Assembly: GCA_047967505.1 (NCBI GenBank)
Contig: CM106539.1
Length of the DNA: 64,000 nucleotides
Origin: Dipteris shenzhenensis
Taxonomy: Eukaryota; Polypodiophyta; Polypodiopsida; Gleicheniales
Reading direction: 5' to 3' (one strand)
Part shown: one piece after another, positions 33,501 through 43,945 of the stretch
Layout: every line of letters begins with the position of its first letter
How positions within the stretch are numbered: position 1 is the first letter of the stretch
The notes under the pieces: generated by a model
Database searches by the model: none
Told to the model about the DNA's origin: nothing
The model's input: the letters and a program-made list of their open reading frames with translations, nothing else
Position numbers and translations under genes: made by a program

Positions 33501-34824
33501 CATCTTCTTATCTCCACATTTGAATCTTGTGGATCGAGTCTATCTTGCGGGCAAAGTCTCTTTTTTCTTTCAAATTTGGAGGTCTTGGATTGTTCATCAT
33601 GCCAACTATACGTTGAATAGAAACTTCATAACTAAGGAAGCTTTCTTAGATGTGCAACTCTCATGCCATTTTGTGGTCCTACTGATCAAGTACTTTAGAG
33701 AATTTTGTCCAGGCCTAAGGTGTCCTTTACATCTTATAGGTTCAGATGCAGTTGAAATCTTCTTCAGTAAGATTGGAAGCATGGTGGGACAAGAACGCGC
33801 TTATGACTTGATGGATATGCTACATAGTGCAGGTAGTATGAATAGGCTTGCACACTTTGAATGCAAAGAGGATAGTCCTCTATTTACAAGGGCACAGAAG
33901 AAGCAAGAACATGTATGGAGAGAATTGAATCTCAAAGAGAACATGCGAGAAGCTAATCTAGGGGACTATGAGTGTGTGTCAACTGATGATAAAATCATCG
34001 AAGCATTGAAGAAGGGACTAAAAAGTGCTCAAGAAAGGTGTGAAAGTTTGCATATGAAGCCAAAGGGTGAGAATATGAAGTGGTGGATGGAACCTTGGTC
34101 AAATGGATTTGCAGATGCATATTCACAAGAATCTGATTCTGAAGAAGAAGACCAATGTCAAGCAGATCATGTGTCAGAAATAGATGATAATGACAACGAT
34201 GCCTCCATAAGTGAAATCAGACATGTGGTGGATTCTCTCCTAGATGAACAAGAAGCAGTGAGCCCAGTTGTTACCATTGATGGTAAAACTCTCTTCAAGT
34301 CCACATTGGTAAGCCAACTTAATGGAAATCCCACACTCTCTAAAGATAGACTCACAAGGGTTCGCCAAGGAGTATACTACTCTAAGGAAGATATACCTCT
34401 TGCTACATCAAATGAGAACCTATTTGGAATAGGTTCCGATTGTGCCGTATTCTTTCATGAAGAACACAAAACAAGGAAAAGCAAAAGGAAATGCAATCCA
34501 AGATCTTTGCAAAAAAAGAAAACACAAGCTATATGGTACCTTGGACGAGTTCAAAAAATGAGGAGAAAGGTTGGTGGGGGGTATGTCGAATATAAAAGAG
34601 GGTTCAACCTTTCAGATAGACCTTTTGGAGTAGAAGTCCAGCTTGGGTGGTATCAAAAGGCAAAAGGTTCAAGATGCTTCACATATGACCTTACAGACCT
34701 TGACATGATAAATATTGAGAGTGTAATTGCATTGGCAAACCTCACCTATGAGTGTAATAGCAATAAGTATACTTTAGATGAGAATGATTGGAATGTATTC
34801 AATGACTTTGTAAAGGGGCATTAA
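30524..34824 (+). CDS. Transposase-like gene of the 14-kb element (3 exons, one internal stop)
   Basis: Exons 30524-31262, 31347-32616 and 32721-34824 join in phase across GT-AG introns of 84 and 104 bp, giving about 1370 codons. One in-frame TAA (31394-31396, codon 263) interrupts it. N-terminal third: Cys/His clusters (WCHECNEL...H...H, then VRCKYDD...H...H, then TCHHCKG), likely DNA-binding zinc modules. Central and C-terminal: VEDETAIKKRIRW then VGFDGY (Asp about 682), HASDGDSRRR (Asp about 781), DFVHNGKKL (about 827) and SDAVEIFFSKIG (DxxE, about 1012-1015). These fit an RNase H-fold DDE/D transposase, with the DxxE recalling P-element transposase. The last 120 residues (WYLGRVQKMRRK...) could be a small chromatin-type domain. 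The family is not recognised. The start is ATG 30524, but TTTTTTCAG at 30531-30539 is acceptor-like, so an upstream exon cannot be excluded. Confidence 0.8.
31263..31346 (+). other. Intron 1 of the transposase gene
   Basis: GTATTA...TTTCAATAG, 84 bp; exon phase is kept on both sides (codon for Gly split after its first base). Confidence 0.75.
32617..32720 (+). other. Intron 2 of the transposase gene
   Basis: GTAACC...TGCTTGTAG, 104 bp. Joining restores the codon AGG and links KKRI to WNPKDD, between two blocks that read as one conserved region. Confidence 0.85.
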
Positions 34825-35744
34825 ACGCACTTGGTAGGGGCTTCTTTGTTATCTTTCTAATATGATAAAAGCTTTATTACGATTACTACTATGCGCTGAG
34901 TTTAGTTTGATTTCTCTTGATGGTTTTTTTAAATTATTTTTTTACAGGACCTTGAATCACACAAGTGGATGATTTGCAACCGCCTCGGTACTTTTGTTTA
35001 TATGAATGCCATTAAGCAAGTTTAAAAATGCTATTTTGGCATCAGGTACAACAAGATGTTGTATGAATGTAGCCTCTATGGTTTTAATACCATGGCTTCA
35101 TGGTTTGATATGACTTAGTGGATGTTTGTATTTGGCAAGAAATAAATATTATATATCGTCATTTATTGCTTTGTAAAATTGGCTAATCTATCATCCCTTC
35201 TCTTAGCTAAAACACCCATACATATGGTTTTGTAAAAAATTGAAAGATATAAAGCATTTATAAAAGCTCCCAATCTTTCATGTAGTATTTTTATAAAGGT
35301 TGTTTCTTGAGCTCTTTACGTGTTTCAAGTGGCTTTGCACAATTCTTTGCTCTTGGTGTACGGCACACATGATTTGTCTTGTTTGATATTTGTTCCTCTT
35401 AATTTTTGCACATATGTCTTTATTCTTTGTTTCTCTTGCCTTATGGCATCATCAGGACACAAACCCATCTTAAACTTATGCATTGCCCATTATTGCAGTC
35501 GGTACCTCAATTTTTTGTGTGTAGATTCAAATAATGCAGGTGATGTAGAGATCTTGCAGTTTAAATATCTCATCCTACCTAAAGGGACTCCAAAAGTAGT
35601 AGTGTATGACTCACATAAGGACTTTTAAAATTCCTCTAGGAAAATAAATATACTTACAGAAGGGGATTTATAAAATTTCCCAAAATTTACAGAGGGGATA
35701 CCAGGAAATACTACAAATAGGTTACATAGGGATTTAGAAAAGAA
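34825..35744 (+). other. 3' flank of transposase gene and right subterminal region
   Basis: AT-rich. A 102-codon frame at 35320-35628 has no motif I recognise. At 35650-35740 there are short direct repeats (TTACAGAAGGGGATTTATAAA, ATTTACAGAGGGGATA) resembling sequences inside the MITE, so these are subterminal element repeats. Confidence 0.5.
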
Positions 35745-35794
35745 CCCTTGCACGCACGTGATATAGACATATTACACTAAGTGACCCCCCCGAG
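35745..35794 (-). repeat. Right terminal inverted repeat of the 14-kb transposon
   Basis: Reverse complement starts CTCGGGGGGGTCACTTAGTG and contains TATATCACGTGCG, shared with the left end of the MITE. Followed by GCCTCAAC (35795-35802). Confidence 0.92.
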
Positions 35795-35802
35795 GCCTCA
35801 AC

Positions 35803-36480
35803 CCTGATAAATGCACCATTGGAGCCACTCAAGGGAGGTTATTGGGGCATATTGTCTCATCCAAGGGCGTCAAGCCTGACCCAGAGAAGGTAGAAGCTAT
35901 CCTCAAGCTCTCCCTGCTAACAACCAAACGTTAGGTATGCTCATTTGTCAATCTGGTAGGATACTATCGCCGCTTCATTGATCAATATGCTACTTTGGCG
36001 CAACCCATGACTATGCTATTAAAAGATGGGGTTGATTTCTCTTGGGATGAGGATTGTGATCATGGGTTTGTACAAATCAAGAGTGCTCTAGCTTCATAAC
36101 CCATTCTACGCAATCTTGATTGGTGGTCAAAGACTTTCTATATCAATCCTAGGTTTGGTGAGCATACTCTGGCAGGTATTCTTCTCCAGCAATGGGAGGA
36201 TCGGTTCATGTATCCCATTCAATTTGCTTCTCGACAATTGCTCGAAACTAAATGACACTACTCTGAGGCTGACAAACATGCCTTGCTCGAAAGTCCTTCA
36301 TTATAATCTATAGCAATGGTCTTGCAAAGTAGGCTCTTCAATCACCAAATCCCATGGGCTGGTTGGCCAAATGGTTGGTAGTTCTACAAGAATATGATTT
36401 TTCTTTCAAAATCATAAAGGGGGGTTGTTCCAACTTGAAGAATGCTTTGATTGATTTAGAGGAGTGCCTCGATGTAACCC
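35803..36480 (+). pseudogene. gypsy D RT end and RNase H
   Basis: Resumes the RT frame as PDKCTIGATQGRLLGHIVSS then KGVKPDPEKVEAI, GYYRRFID and PMTMLLKDGVDFSWDE, the thumb/connection of gypsy RT, followed by a decayed RNase H. TAG (about 35934) and TAA (about 36098) replace expected Gln codons. Confidence 0.88.
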
Positions 36481-36529
36481 TTGTAGTGGCCATAGAAGTT
36501 GGGGATCCATGATATGGTGGTATCTATAG

Positions 36530-37779
36530 ATTTTTAACCACTTTCTCCTTTCCTTCAGAAAGTACTAGCTATGAGAGAAAGAAGATCTGCAGAGATAGTA
36601 GGTGCTACACTCTCTTTGATGGGGTGTTGTACCATCAAGGCATGGATGGGGTACTAAGACGGGCCATTGATGTAGATGAAGTACCTAAGGTATTGAAGCA
36701 TTATCATGATGGATTTTGTGGAGGCCATTATGCCGATGACAATACAGCTAAGAAGATTTTACATGCTGGGTACTATTGGCTGACCTTGTTCAAGGATGTC
36801 ACTCTGTATTACAAAACTTATGAACCATGCCAATTCTTTGGTAGGAAGGATTTGCGTCCTGGGCATCATCACCCAGCGATGTCCATCCATCCGTTTTAGA
36901 AGTGGGGAATAGATTGCCCACAAAAAGAAGTATCTTCTGGTAGCCACTCGGTATGTCACTAAGTGGGCTGAAGCTATCACCCTCCCTGCTGCAAATGGTA
37001 AGACAATTTCAAATTTCATATTTGAACGTATCTGTACAAGATTTGGGACACCCATGGAAATAGTATTTGACCATGGGAGTCCATTCTTAAATGAAGCAGT
37101 GGAGTTGCTCATGGATCGCATGGGTATTGATCATCGCACTTCTAGCATCTATTATCCAGCATCCATGGGACAAATGGAGCAGACCAATGGCCTCCTTTGT
37201 AAAACCATTGGGAAAATGGCCATGGGGAATAGGAGCTAGTGGGATCGATCAAAAGGTCACTAAAGCCATATGGGCTTAAAACATCACCCATAAAACGTCT
37301 ACAAGTCACACTCCTTTTGAGTTGGTGTATGGTACTGAGGCAGTTTTACCACTAGAGGTAGAGATTCTGACCTTGAGATTAGCACAAGAACAGAGGATGA
37401 TAGATGAACATGTAGAGGCCAGGTTGGTACAACTTGAGAAGCTAGATGAAACTCGATGCCTTGCACTCCATCAAACAGAGATCCGAAAGGACCAACAAAA
37501 GGCCCACATGCTAAGATTCGCAAGGGATGGGAAAGACACTTTGCTGAGGGGGATGTTGTGCTATGCTTTGATAATAGATTGGACCACCAGATGGATGAAA
37601 AGTTCCTTCCACTGTGGACCGGTCCATACAAAGTCATCAATGAACGTAGCAATGGGTCTATACAAGTACAGAAGTTGCATGAGCCATATGGCAAGAAGGT
37701 GATCAACAAGCATTATCTCAAGCCCTTCTTTGTTCATGATGGTTCCAAGCATGGAAATGATGTGCATTCCTTGCCTGGA
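36530..37779 (+). pseudogene. gypsy D integrase
   Basis: Zinc-binding head at 36690-36840 (HYHDGFCGGHY...YYW...CQFF; one Cys of the HHCC set has become Tyr). Catalytic core at about 36940-37230 with FDHGSPF (Asp) and MGQMEQTNG (Glu). C-terminal part at 37560-37750: PLWTGPYKVINERSNGSI and KVINKHYLKPF. Multiple stops and frameshifts. The sequence ends at about 37780, where copia integrase begins in the same frame. Confidence 0.88.
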
Positions 37780-38056
37780 CCAGATATTTCTCATTTGAAA
37801 ATTTTTGGTTGCATTGCCTATGTTCATGTGCTAGATGAGTTGAGGTCCAAGTTGGATCCAAAAGCTGAGAAGTGCATCTTTATTGGTTATTCTCTACAGC
37901 AGAAAGGGTATAAATTCTATAACCCTTCTACTCGTAAGTTTATATTGAGCAGAGATGTTGTTTTTGATGAGATGAGTAGCTGGTATAAACCAATAAATGT
38001 GATTGATGATGTAGATGCACAAAATGGTAATGCTACACAAAATTCATAGCAGCAAT
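37780..38056 (+). pseudogene. copia A2 integrase C-terminus
   Basis: Reads SKLDPKAEKCIFIGYSLQQK and the following RKFILSRDVVFDEMSSWY. An in-frame TAG at 38047 stands where copia A has CAG (54882). Copia E inserted a few bases later; the duplication GCAAT is at 38052-38056 and 43946-43950. Confidence 0.9.
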
Positions 38057-38237
38057 TGAGAGTGCTCTCAACGGAAGCAAGAACGGAAGAAGGAGAGAGA
38101 GAGAGAGAGGGAGACAGAGAGCCACATAAGTTTTGGTGGGTGTAGAACCACCCTAATCTTCTTTTTCATTCATTTATATATGTGTTTGAGTATTGTACAT
38201 AACTGGGGTAAAGGCACAGTGACCTTTAACCCCCACA
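38057..38237 (-). repeat. 3' LTR of copia E
   Basis: 181 bp, TGAGAGTGCTCTCA...CCCCACA on the plus strand, containing a GA-repeat. The adjacent ACCTCCCACTT is the complement of the polypurine tract. Confidence 0.92.
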
Positions 38238-38289
38238 ACCTCCCACTTAAAGACAATGTGCCTTTAAGGGAGATCAACCAGTGAGCATA

Positions 38290-40116
38290 CTATCCAATGC
38301 CCATCAATACACGACAATACTCAAACCGCTGACTAGGTAGACTCTTCGTCAGCATATCTACAGGGTTATCATCTCTATGAACCTTGACAAGCTCTATGCG
38401 CTTGTCCTCAAGTACCTCCCTGATGAAATGGTACCTGACCTCAATGTGTTTGGTCTTTGCATGAAAGACCGGATTTTGTGCTAGCTGAATAGCACTCATG
38501 GAATCACTATGCAATGTCGGTACACCTGTATGAATCCCCAAATCTCCCACTAGTTGATCAAGCCATATAGCCTCCTTGCAAGCACAGATTGCAACCCTCT
38601 GTGCTGCAACATACTCAACCTCTGTGGTAGACAAAGCAACACACTTGTGTGCATGAGACATCCACGACACTACACCACCTGCAAAGATGAACACATAACC
38701 AGAAGTGGATCTCCTACTATCCACATGCCCTGCATAATCTGAATCTGTGTACCCAAGTACACGCATGTCTCCTTTACCAAAGCAAATGCACATCTCCTTG
38801 GTACCCTTCATGTACCTCATGATGCACTTAAATGCCTCCCAATGCCTCTTTCCTGGATTAGCCATACACCGGCTAACAACTCCCACTGCAAATGCAATGT
38901 CTGGTCTAGTAGCTATCATAGCATACATAAGACTCCCAACTGCTGATGCATAAGGAACCTTGGCCATCATGGCCCTCTCCTCATCTGATTTGGGACTATC
39001 TGTATGACTCAGTTTCACATATGGAGGCAATGGAGTACTCACTACCTTCCCCCCCTCCATATTGAAACGCTGCAATACTTTTGTAACATACTCTTTTTGT
39101 GAAAGCCAAAGGAGTTTCCTACTCCGATCACGCGTGATGCACATACCAAGAATATGACCTGCAAGTCCCAAATCCTTCATATCAAAGGCCTCATGCAACT
39201 TGGCCTTTAATAATGCATCTAGCTCATAAGTATTCTTGCTAGCCAATAGCATATCATCCACATATAGTGCCAGGATTATCAGGCCATTATCCTTAGCCCT
39301 TTTAGTGTAGAGGCAGTGATCAATTTCACTCCTTCTAAAACCCTGGGACCGAATGAAAGCATCAAACTTCTGATACCATTCTCTAGGTGCTTGCTTAAGA
39401 CCATAGAGACTCTTCTTCAGCTTGCAAACTAAATGCTCTTTGCCCTTTTCTTCAAAGCCTTCCGGCTGCATCATGTAAATTTCCTCATGCAAATCCCCAT
39501 GCAAGAAAGCTGTCTTGACATCCATCTGCATAAGCTCCATATCCTCTGATGCCAGTAGTCCATGCATGCATCTAAGTGTGGTCATCTTTACAACCGGAGA
39601 GAATATTTCATCAAAGTCCACACCCTTCTCTTGCTTGAACCCTTTCGCGACCAAACGGGCCTTGTATCTAGGCATATCATCACCTGTGACCTTCATTTTG
39701 TAGACCCATTTACATGGCAAGGCTTTCTTTCCATGTGGCAAAGAAACCAAGTCCCAAGTCTTATTCTTCATAAGTGAACTCATCTCTGATTGCATAGCAT
39801 ACTCCCACTTGCGTTGATCCTCACGCATCATAGCCTCTCTATAGCAAGAAGGCTCCCCACAATCAGTAAGCATCACATAGTCTACCCCTGGAACAAACCT
39901 ATCAGGCGGTCTAGACACTCTAGATGATCTTCTCAAGGGCATTTCAGCTTGCTGTCCCACTTGCATATCAGCCACATTTGACTCATCATTTCCACCAATA
40001 GATGATCCATCATCTACCCTTGATTGTATACCTGTGGGAGTACTTGGTGGTACCATTTCTTGCACATTTGGTGCATGGACAGCTTGCTGTCTATCAACAT
40101 ATGTAGGAGGATTCAC
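38290..40116 (-). CDS. pol: copia E reverse transcriptase-RNase H (608-codon open frame)
   Basis: Intact frame. In order: the linker PLRRSSRVSRPPDRF, RT with LPCKWVYKMKVTGDD, MDVKTAFLHGDL, LYGLKQAPREWYQ and the catalytic ALYVDDMLLA (about 39270), then RNase H with YTDSDYAGHVDSRRSTSG, ALSTTEVEYVA, AKTKHIEVRYHFIREV and the final VDMLTKSLPSQRFEYCR. Copies RNA into DNA and removes the RNA strand. It is separated from the integrase frame (40120-41130) by a single in-frame TAG at 40117-40119 where a Gln is expected. Confidence 0.92.
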   Translation of the reverse strand: MNPPTYVDRQQAVHAPNVQEMVPPSTPTGIQSRVDDGSSIGGNDESNVADMQVGQQAEMPLRRSSRVSRPPDRFVPGVDYVMLTDCGEPSCYREAMMREDQRKWEYAMQSEMSSLMKNKTWDLVSLPHGKKALPCKWVYKMKVTGDDMPRYKARLVAKGFKQEKGVDFDEIFSPVVKMTTLRCMHGLLASEDMELMQMDVKTAFLHGDLHEEIYMMQPEGFEEKGKEHLVCKLKKSLYGLKQAPREWYQKFDAFIRSQGFRRSEIDHCLYTKRAKDNGLIILALYVDDMLLASKNTYELDALLKAKLHEAFDMKDLGLAGHILGMCITRDRSRKLLWLSQKEYVTKVLQRFNMEGGKVVSTPLPPYVKLSHTDSPKSDEERAMMAKVPYASAVGSLMYAMIATRPDIAFAVGVVSRCMANPGKRHWEAFKCIMRYMKGTKEMCICFGKGDMRVLGYTDSDYAGHVDSRRSTSGYVFIFAGGVVSWMSHAHKCVALSTTEVEYVAAQRVAICACKEAIWLDQLVGDLGIHTGVPTLHSDSMSAIQLAQNPVFHAKTKHIEVRYHFIREVLEDKRIELVKVHRDDNPVDMLTKSLPSQRFEYCRVLMGIG

Positions 40117-40119
40117 ATC

Positions 40120-41300
40120 CTAGAAAGTGATTCTCCTCATTTCCACATCCCTCATGGGTGCCTTATGCATCTTCTTCTCATTGAAGACCACATCATGGCT
40201 GCATATGATCTTCTTTGCTTCTGGATCCCAGAGACGATAGCCCATCTCTCCACTTTCACCATAACCCAGAAAGATGCATTTCCTAGACTTAGGATCTAGC
40301 TTCTTTCGAAGCTCTTTTGGCACATGTGCATATGCCTCACACCCAAATATATGCAAATGAGAGTAAGAGGGCTTCTTGCCACTCCATGCCTCTTCAGGAA
40401 TACCACCATCCAAACTCTTACTAGGTGATCTATTGATCACATGCACTGCAGTCTTCATTGCCTCAGCCCAAAAACCACCAGAAAGACTTGCATTGGAAAG
40501 CATGCATTGCAACCTTTCTTGAATGGTACGGTTCATCTTTTCTGCAACTGGATTTTGCTCTGGAGTACGAGGGGATGTGAGCTCCCTCTTAATCCCACGT
40601 GTATCACAAAAATGCTGAAAGTCATGAGAGAGATACTCTCCACCATTGTCAGTCCATAGGCATTTAAGCATTCTACCTGACTGATTCTCAACCAACGACA
40701 GCCATTTCTGAAATACTTGGAACACATCACTCTTCCGAGCTATAGCATAAGCCCACACTTTCCTAGTTGCATCATCAATGAATGTCACATAGTATTCACC
40801 CCCGCCTAATGACCGTGTAGGCATGGGACCGCATACATCTGAATGCACCAAATCAAGCTTTTCAAACTCTTTCTTTCCCCTTCTTTTATGGGCTGATTTA
40901 GTCTGCTTCCCATAGAGACAGTGCTCACAAAATTCAAAATCAGAGAAACTCAAATGCGGTACATAACCCAAATGGCATAAGAGTTTCATTCCATTCTGGC
41001 TCATGTGCCCCAACCTGCAATGCCACAAAGAAGTGCTTGGCTGCTCGGTTATTGCAACAACATGATCAAATACCCCTGATACATGTAAGGGATACAAAGT
41101 CCCACACTTGGCACCCCTGGCCAAAAGCATAGAGCCCTTCTGAATTTTCCAACTCTAAAAGCCAGAAGTGGTGTGAAAGCCAGCATCATCTAGGTGACCC
41201 ACTGAAATAAGACTCTTGGTCAGCTTAGGCACATGTCTCACATGTTTCAAAACAAATGCAGACCCATTTGCAAAAGAAAACTTTATGTCACCTGCTCCCA
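40120..41300 (-). pseudogene. pol: copia E integrase
   Basis: Open at 40120-41130. GAG-pre-integrase HCRLGHMSQNGMKLL, catalytic core HSDVCGPMPTRSLGG, FIDDATRKVWAY, WTDNGGEYLS and PEQNPVAEKMN (DDE residues present), then the C-terminal KCIFLGYGESGEMGYRLWD. Upstream the frame continues through a TAG at about 41155 into the protease end. Confidence 0.9.
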
Positions 41301-42354
41301 CTATGTCACATGCATAGTCATTTCCAAGATGCACACAACCTGTCTTTCCACTATCATAAGTGGAGAATCATTTCCTATGGGGAGTAACATGGAATGAAGC
41401 ACCAGAATCCAAAATCCAATCCTAGGAATATGCATCATCTGAAGTGGTAAGCAACTCTGCAGATAAACTAGACATGAAGAGAACATCATTGTCACTATCA
41501 TGTGTGACTGCATTGATCTCCTTGATCTTCACTTTTCCTTTGTCCTCCCTTGGACTCTCTTCCTTTTGATTTGCACCCCAATTTGCATTCTTTTTCTTAT
41601 CCTTTTGCTCTCTTTTTTGGCTTGTAGCAATCCTTTCTTCTTGCCACAATGGTAACACTCAATGTTCCATGCCCTGGATTTGCTACGAGACTTCCCTCTT
41701 TCTTGGGACTTCCCCCTGAACTGTGATCTGCCCCTTTGCACATTTAAGGCTGCATCCTGCTTGTTGCCATCCATAGACTTCTGTCTAATCTCCTCGGCCA
41801 ACAAGCTACCCACAACATCATCAAATTTCAGTACTCCACCAGGTGCAGAGTTACTGACAGCTGTACGGAAGGTATCCCATGAGGATGGCAATGTTCAACA
41901 TAAGAGAAATATTGCCTTAGTCTCCGCATCAAAATTCATTTTCTGAGCGTGAAGCTCGCTGAAAATAATATTGAATTCATTCAAGTGAGAAGCAATGGAG
42001 ACCCCTTCCTTCATCTACAGCTCAAACAACCTCTTCATGAGGTAAACTTTATTAGAGGCAATTTCCTTCTCATAAGTGGCACACAGTTTCTTCCACAAAT
42101 CTTCCGTAGTCTGCTCATTTACTACTATGAAATAAACTGACTCTGCAAGATGAAGTCTAATAGTAGACTTTGCTAATGCATCCAATTCATTCCAATCATC
42201 CTCAGACATATTTGCAGGCTTATCCCTGCCAAGGGTTTAATCTGCTTCTTTGAATAAGCACATCCCTTATTTGTTCTTTCCACAAAGAAAAGTTTGTCCC
42301 ATCAAACTTTTTAATGCTGAAAAACTCCTTTTCAGACATGGAAGAGGATGCCAT
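41301..42354 (-). pseudogene. gag: copia E gag and protease, broken
   Basis: gag starts at ATG 42354 (MASSSMSEKEFFSIKKFDG, then TNFSLWKEQIRDVLIQ). A frameshift near 42230 leads into 42015-42209 (MSEDDWNELDALAKSTIRLH) and 41529-41891, with the basic linker GRSQFRGKSQERGKSRSKSR and a CYHCGK zinc-knuckle start. The protease region at 41301-41513 contains the DSGAS-equivalent segment in disrupted form. At least three stops or frameshifts. Confidence 0.82.
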
Positions 42355-43750
42355 GATGCAAATGAAACAAAATCCCAAATGCTAGTGCCTGCAAGAGAGA
42401 ATCACACCAAATACCAGGGGCACCCAAATGTGTATGCCACAATAGAGTGAAATATCCCCAAAACTCAAAGCTCAAAGCATCAAAAGATGCATCCGACTCA
42501 TGTGCATATACTATGCATTCATATGAGCAAATCTGGCCTAAATACTCAAGCATAAACACCGTCCACTGGCATATGCATCAATAATATCTCATCCAAGAGA
42601 GCATAGCATTGTCAGTGCATCACCTGCAATATGTCAAAGCTGTCCCTCAGCATAAAATAGCATCCATGTGCAAAGCGTCCATAAAAAGAGCATCCCACAA
42701 GGCAATTTGGGCCTATCAGCGCATCCAATAAGGAATGTAATGCATCCAAATGGCCTGTAAATCATCCACTGCAACCCAATGCATACCACGAATGAGCGCA
42801 CACTGCTCAAACTGCAACCAGAGTGATCTGCATAAGGTATGCTCAAGAAATCATAGTCCCACGATAATGACCGCTACTGAAAATAGAACCTGAGATGCCT
42901 CAAAACATGGGCGCCATTGCATAATCGAAATCAGCAAGAAAATTTGCAAATATCTCTCTTCTGCTAGAACTCCAAAATCCCAACCGATGAGTGAGAAATG
43001 GGAGTCAACACTTATCCACTGCCATGTGGCATAAATCTAAGGTTTCAAAACCTTAGAATGAAAAATGCTTAACAGAGAGACGAAATACAATACACAGAGA
43101 TCTATAACTCTGAGAATCCTCCACTGAATTGCGCAAGAACTGATAGGTAGGGGTTTTTGGGCGTCCGAAATGCAATGGAACAAACGGTTTTCGAAACCGT
43201 GGTCTCAATCACTGGGTCCAACACACGGACTGAAAAAAGTTTTTGGAAACAGAGCTGTTTGTAAACTCCACCGGAGTGCGAATGATGAGCAACATAGAAG
43301 TTTTAGGACCTCTTGAGTCCACCGGAACTGACAGATCTGCAAATGGTTACTCCAAACTTGAGTTCCAACACCCGGGCAAAAAACGCAGGAACTGACACAG
43401 TGAGTTAGAAATCCAATGAAATGATCCCAGATTCAAGAATGAAGGTGTTTCCAAGCTCCTGAAGTGAAGTGGACACAAAAGCAAGCAATAGTTGCCTCTA
43501 CCAATCAATACGGAGTCTCTGTCATCGAACGGAATAGGGAAAAGCTCAAAAAACGACTTTTTCTTTGAAAACTCTTAACAGGCTCTCAAAACAACTTCGC
43601 AAAGCCAAAGTGACTTTTCCAAAGGTTCCTCCAAGGTCTCTGCACACTCGGATGCAAGTAAAGTCACCCACAAAGCTTCCATAGAGCTTCTCCTTCCTCC
43701 CACAGAGCTTCTAAGCTTCAAGCATTCACGCACGCTCAGCTAGATCACCC
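42355..43750 (-). other. Long untranslated leader of copia E
   Basis: About 1.4 kb between primer site and gag ATG. No long open frame or recognised motif on either strand; scattered GCATCC-type short repeats on the plus strand (42480-42760). Confidence 0.55.
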
Positions 43751-43764
43751 GGGCTCTGATACCA
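43751..43764 (-). other. Primer binding site of copia E
   Basis: Minus strand reads TGGTATCAGAGCCC two bases after the 5' LTR, a perfect tRNA-iMet complement. Confidence 0.92.
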
Positions 43765-43766
43765 GT

Positions 43767-43945
43767 TGAGAGTGCTCTCAACGGAAGCAAGAACGGAAGA
43801 AGGAGAGATAGAGAGAGGGAGACAGAGAGCCACACAAGTTTTGGTGGGTGCAGAACCACCCTAATCTTCTTTTTCATTCATTTATATATGTGTTTGAGTA
43901 TTGTACATAACTGGGGTAAAGGCACAGTGACCTTTAACCCCCACA
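43767..43945 (-). repeat. 5' LTR of copia E
   Basis: 179 bp, nearly identical to 38057-38237: a 2-bp change in the GA-run and a few substitutions. This similarity makes E one of the younger insertions. Confidence 0.93.

Larger units (their letters stand above)
21658..35794 (+). mobile_element. 14.1-kb TIR DNA transposon carrying transposase and kinase genes
   Basis: 14,137 bp with inverted termini CTCGGGGGGGTC(G/A)CTT (16 of 17 match) and an exact 8-bp duplication GCCTCAAC in gypsy D. It contains a large transposase-like gene, a kinase gene, a retroelement LTR (24135-24894), sorbitol dehydrogenase exon remnants and several tandem repeat blocks. Eight-bp duplications are made by hAT, P, Merlin and Zisupton-type elements, among others. 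The transposase has no visible hAT dimerisation domain and has a C-terminal DxxE beside a FFS motif, which best recalls the P superfamily. That superfamily label is an inference; the element itself is directly seen. Confidence 0.93.
18277..37779 (+). mobile_element. Ty3/gypsy retrotransposon D, in three pieces
   Basis: Protease end (18277-18567), RT (20890-21657) and RT end, RNase H and integrase (35803-37779) are collinear parts of one plus-strand gypsy pol. The gaps are filled by copia C2 and the 14-kb DNA transposon, each with exact target duplications (GGGGG and GCCTCAAC), so the original order is clear. LTRs are not seen: the left side abuts an LTR fragment and the right side is fused to copia A2 at about 37780. 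Confidence 0.88.
38057..43945 (-). mobile_element. Complete Ty1/copia retrotransposon E
   Basis: 5889 bp, short LTRs (38057-38237 and 43767-43945), 5-bp duplication GCAAT, minus-strand primer site and a purine tract before the 3' LTR. It has the best preserved pol in the window. Unusually, about 1.4 kb separates the primer site from the gag start. Confidence 0.95.

Noticed and set aside
21658-35794. hAT superfamily assignment based on the 8-bp duplication alone
   Set aside because: No hAT C-terminal dimerisation motif is visible, and the DxxE/FFS arrangement fits better elsewhere; left open.
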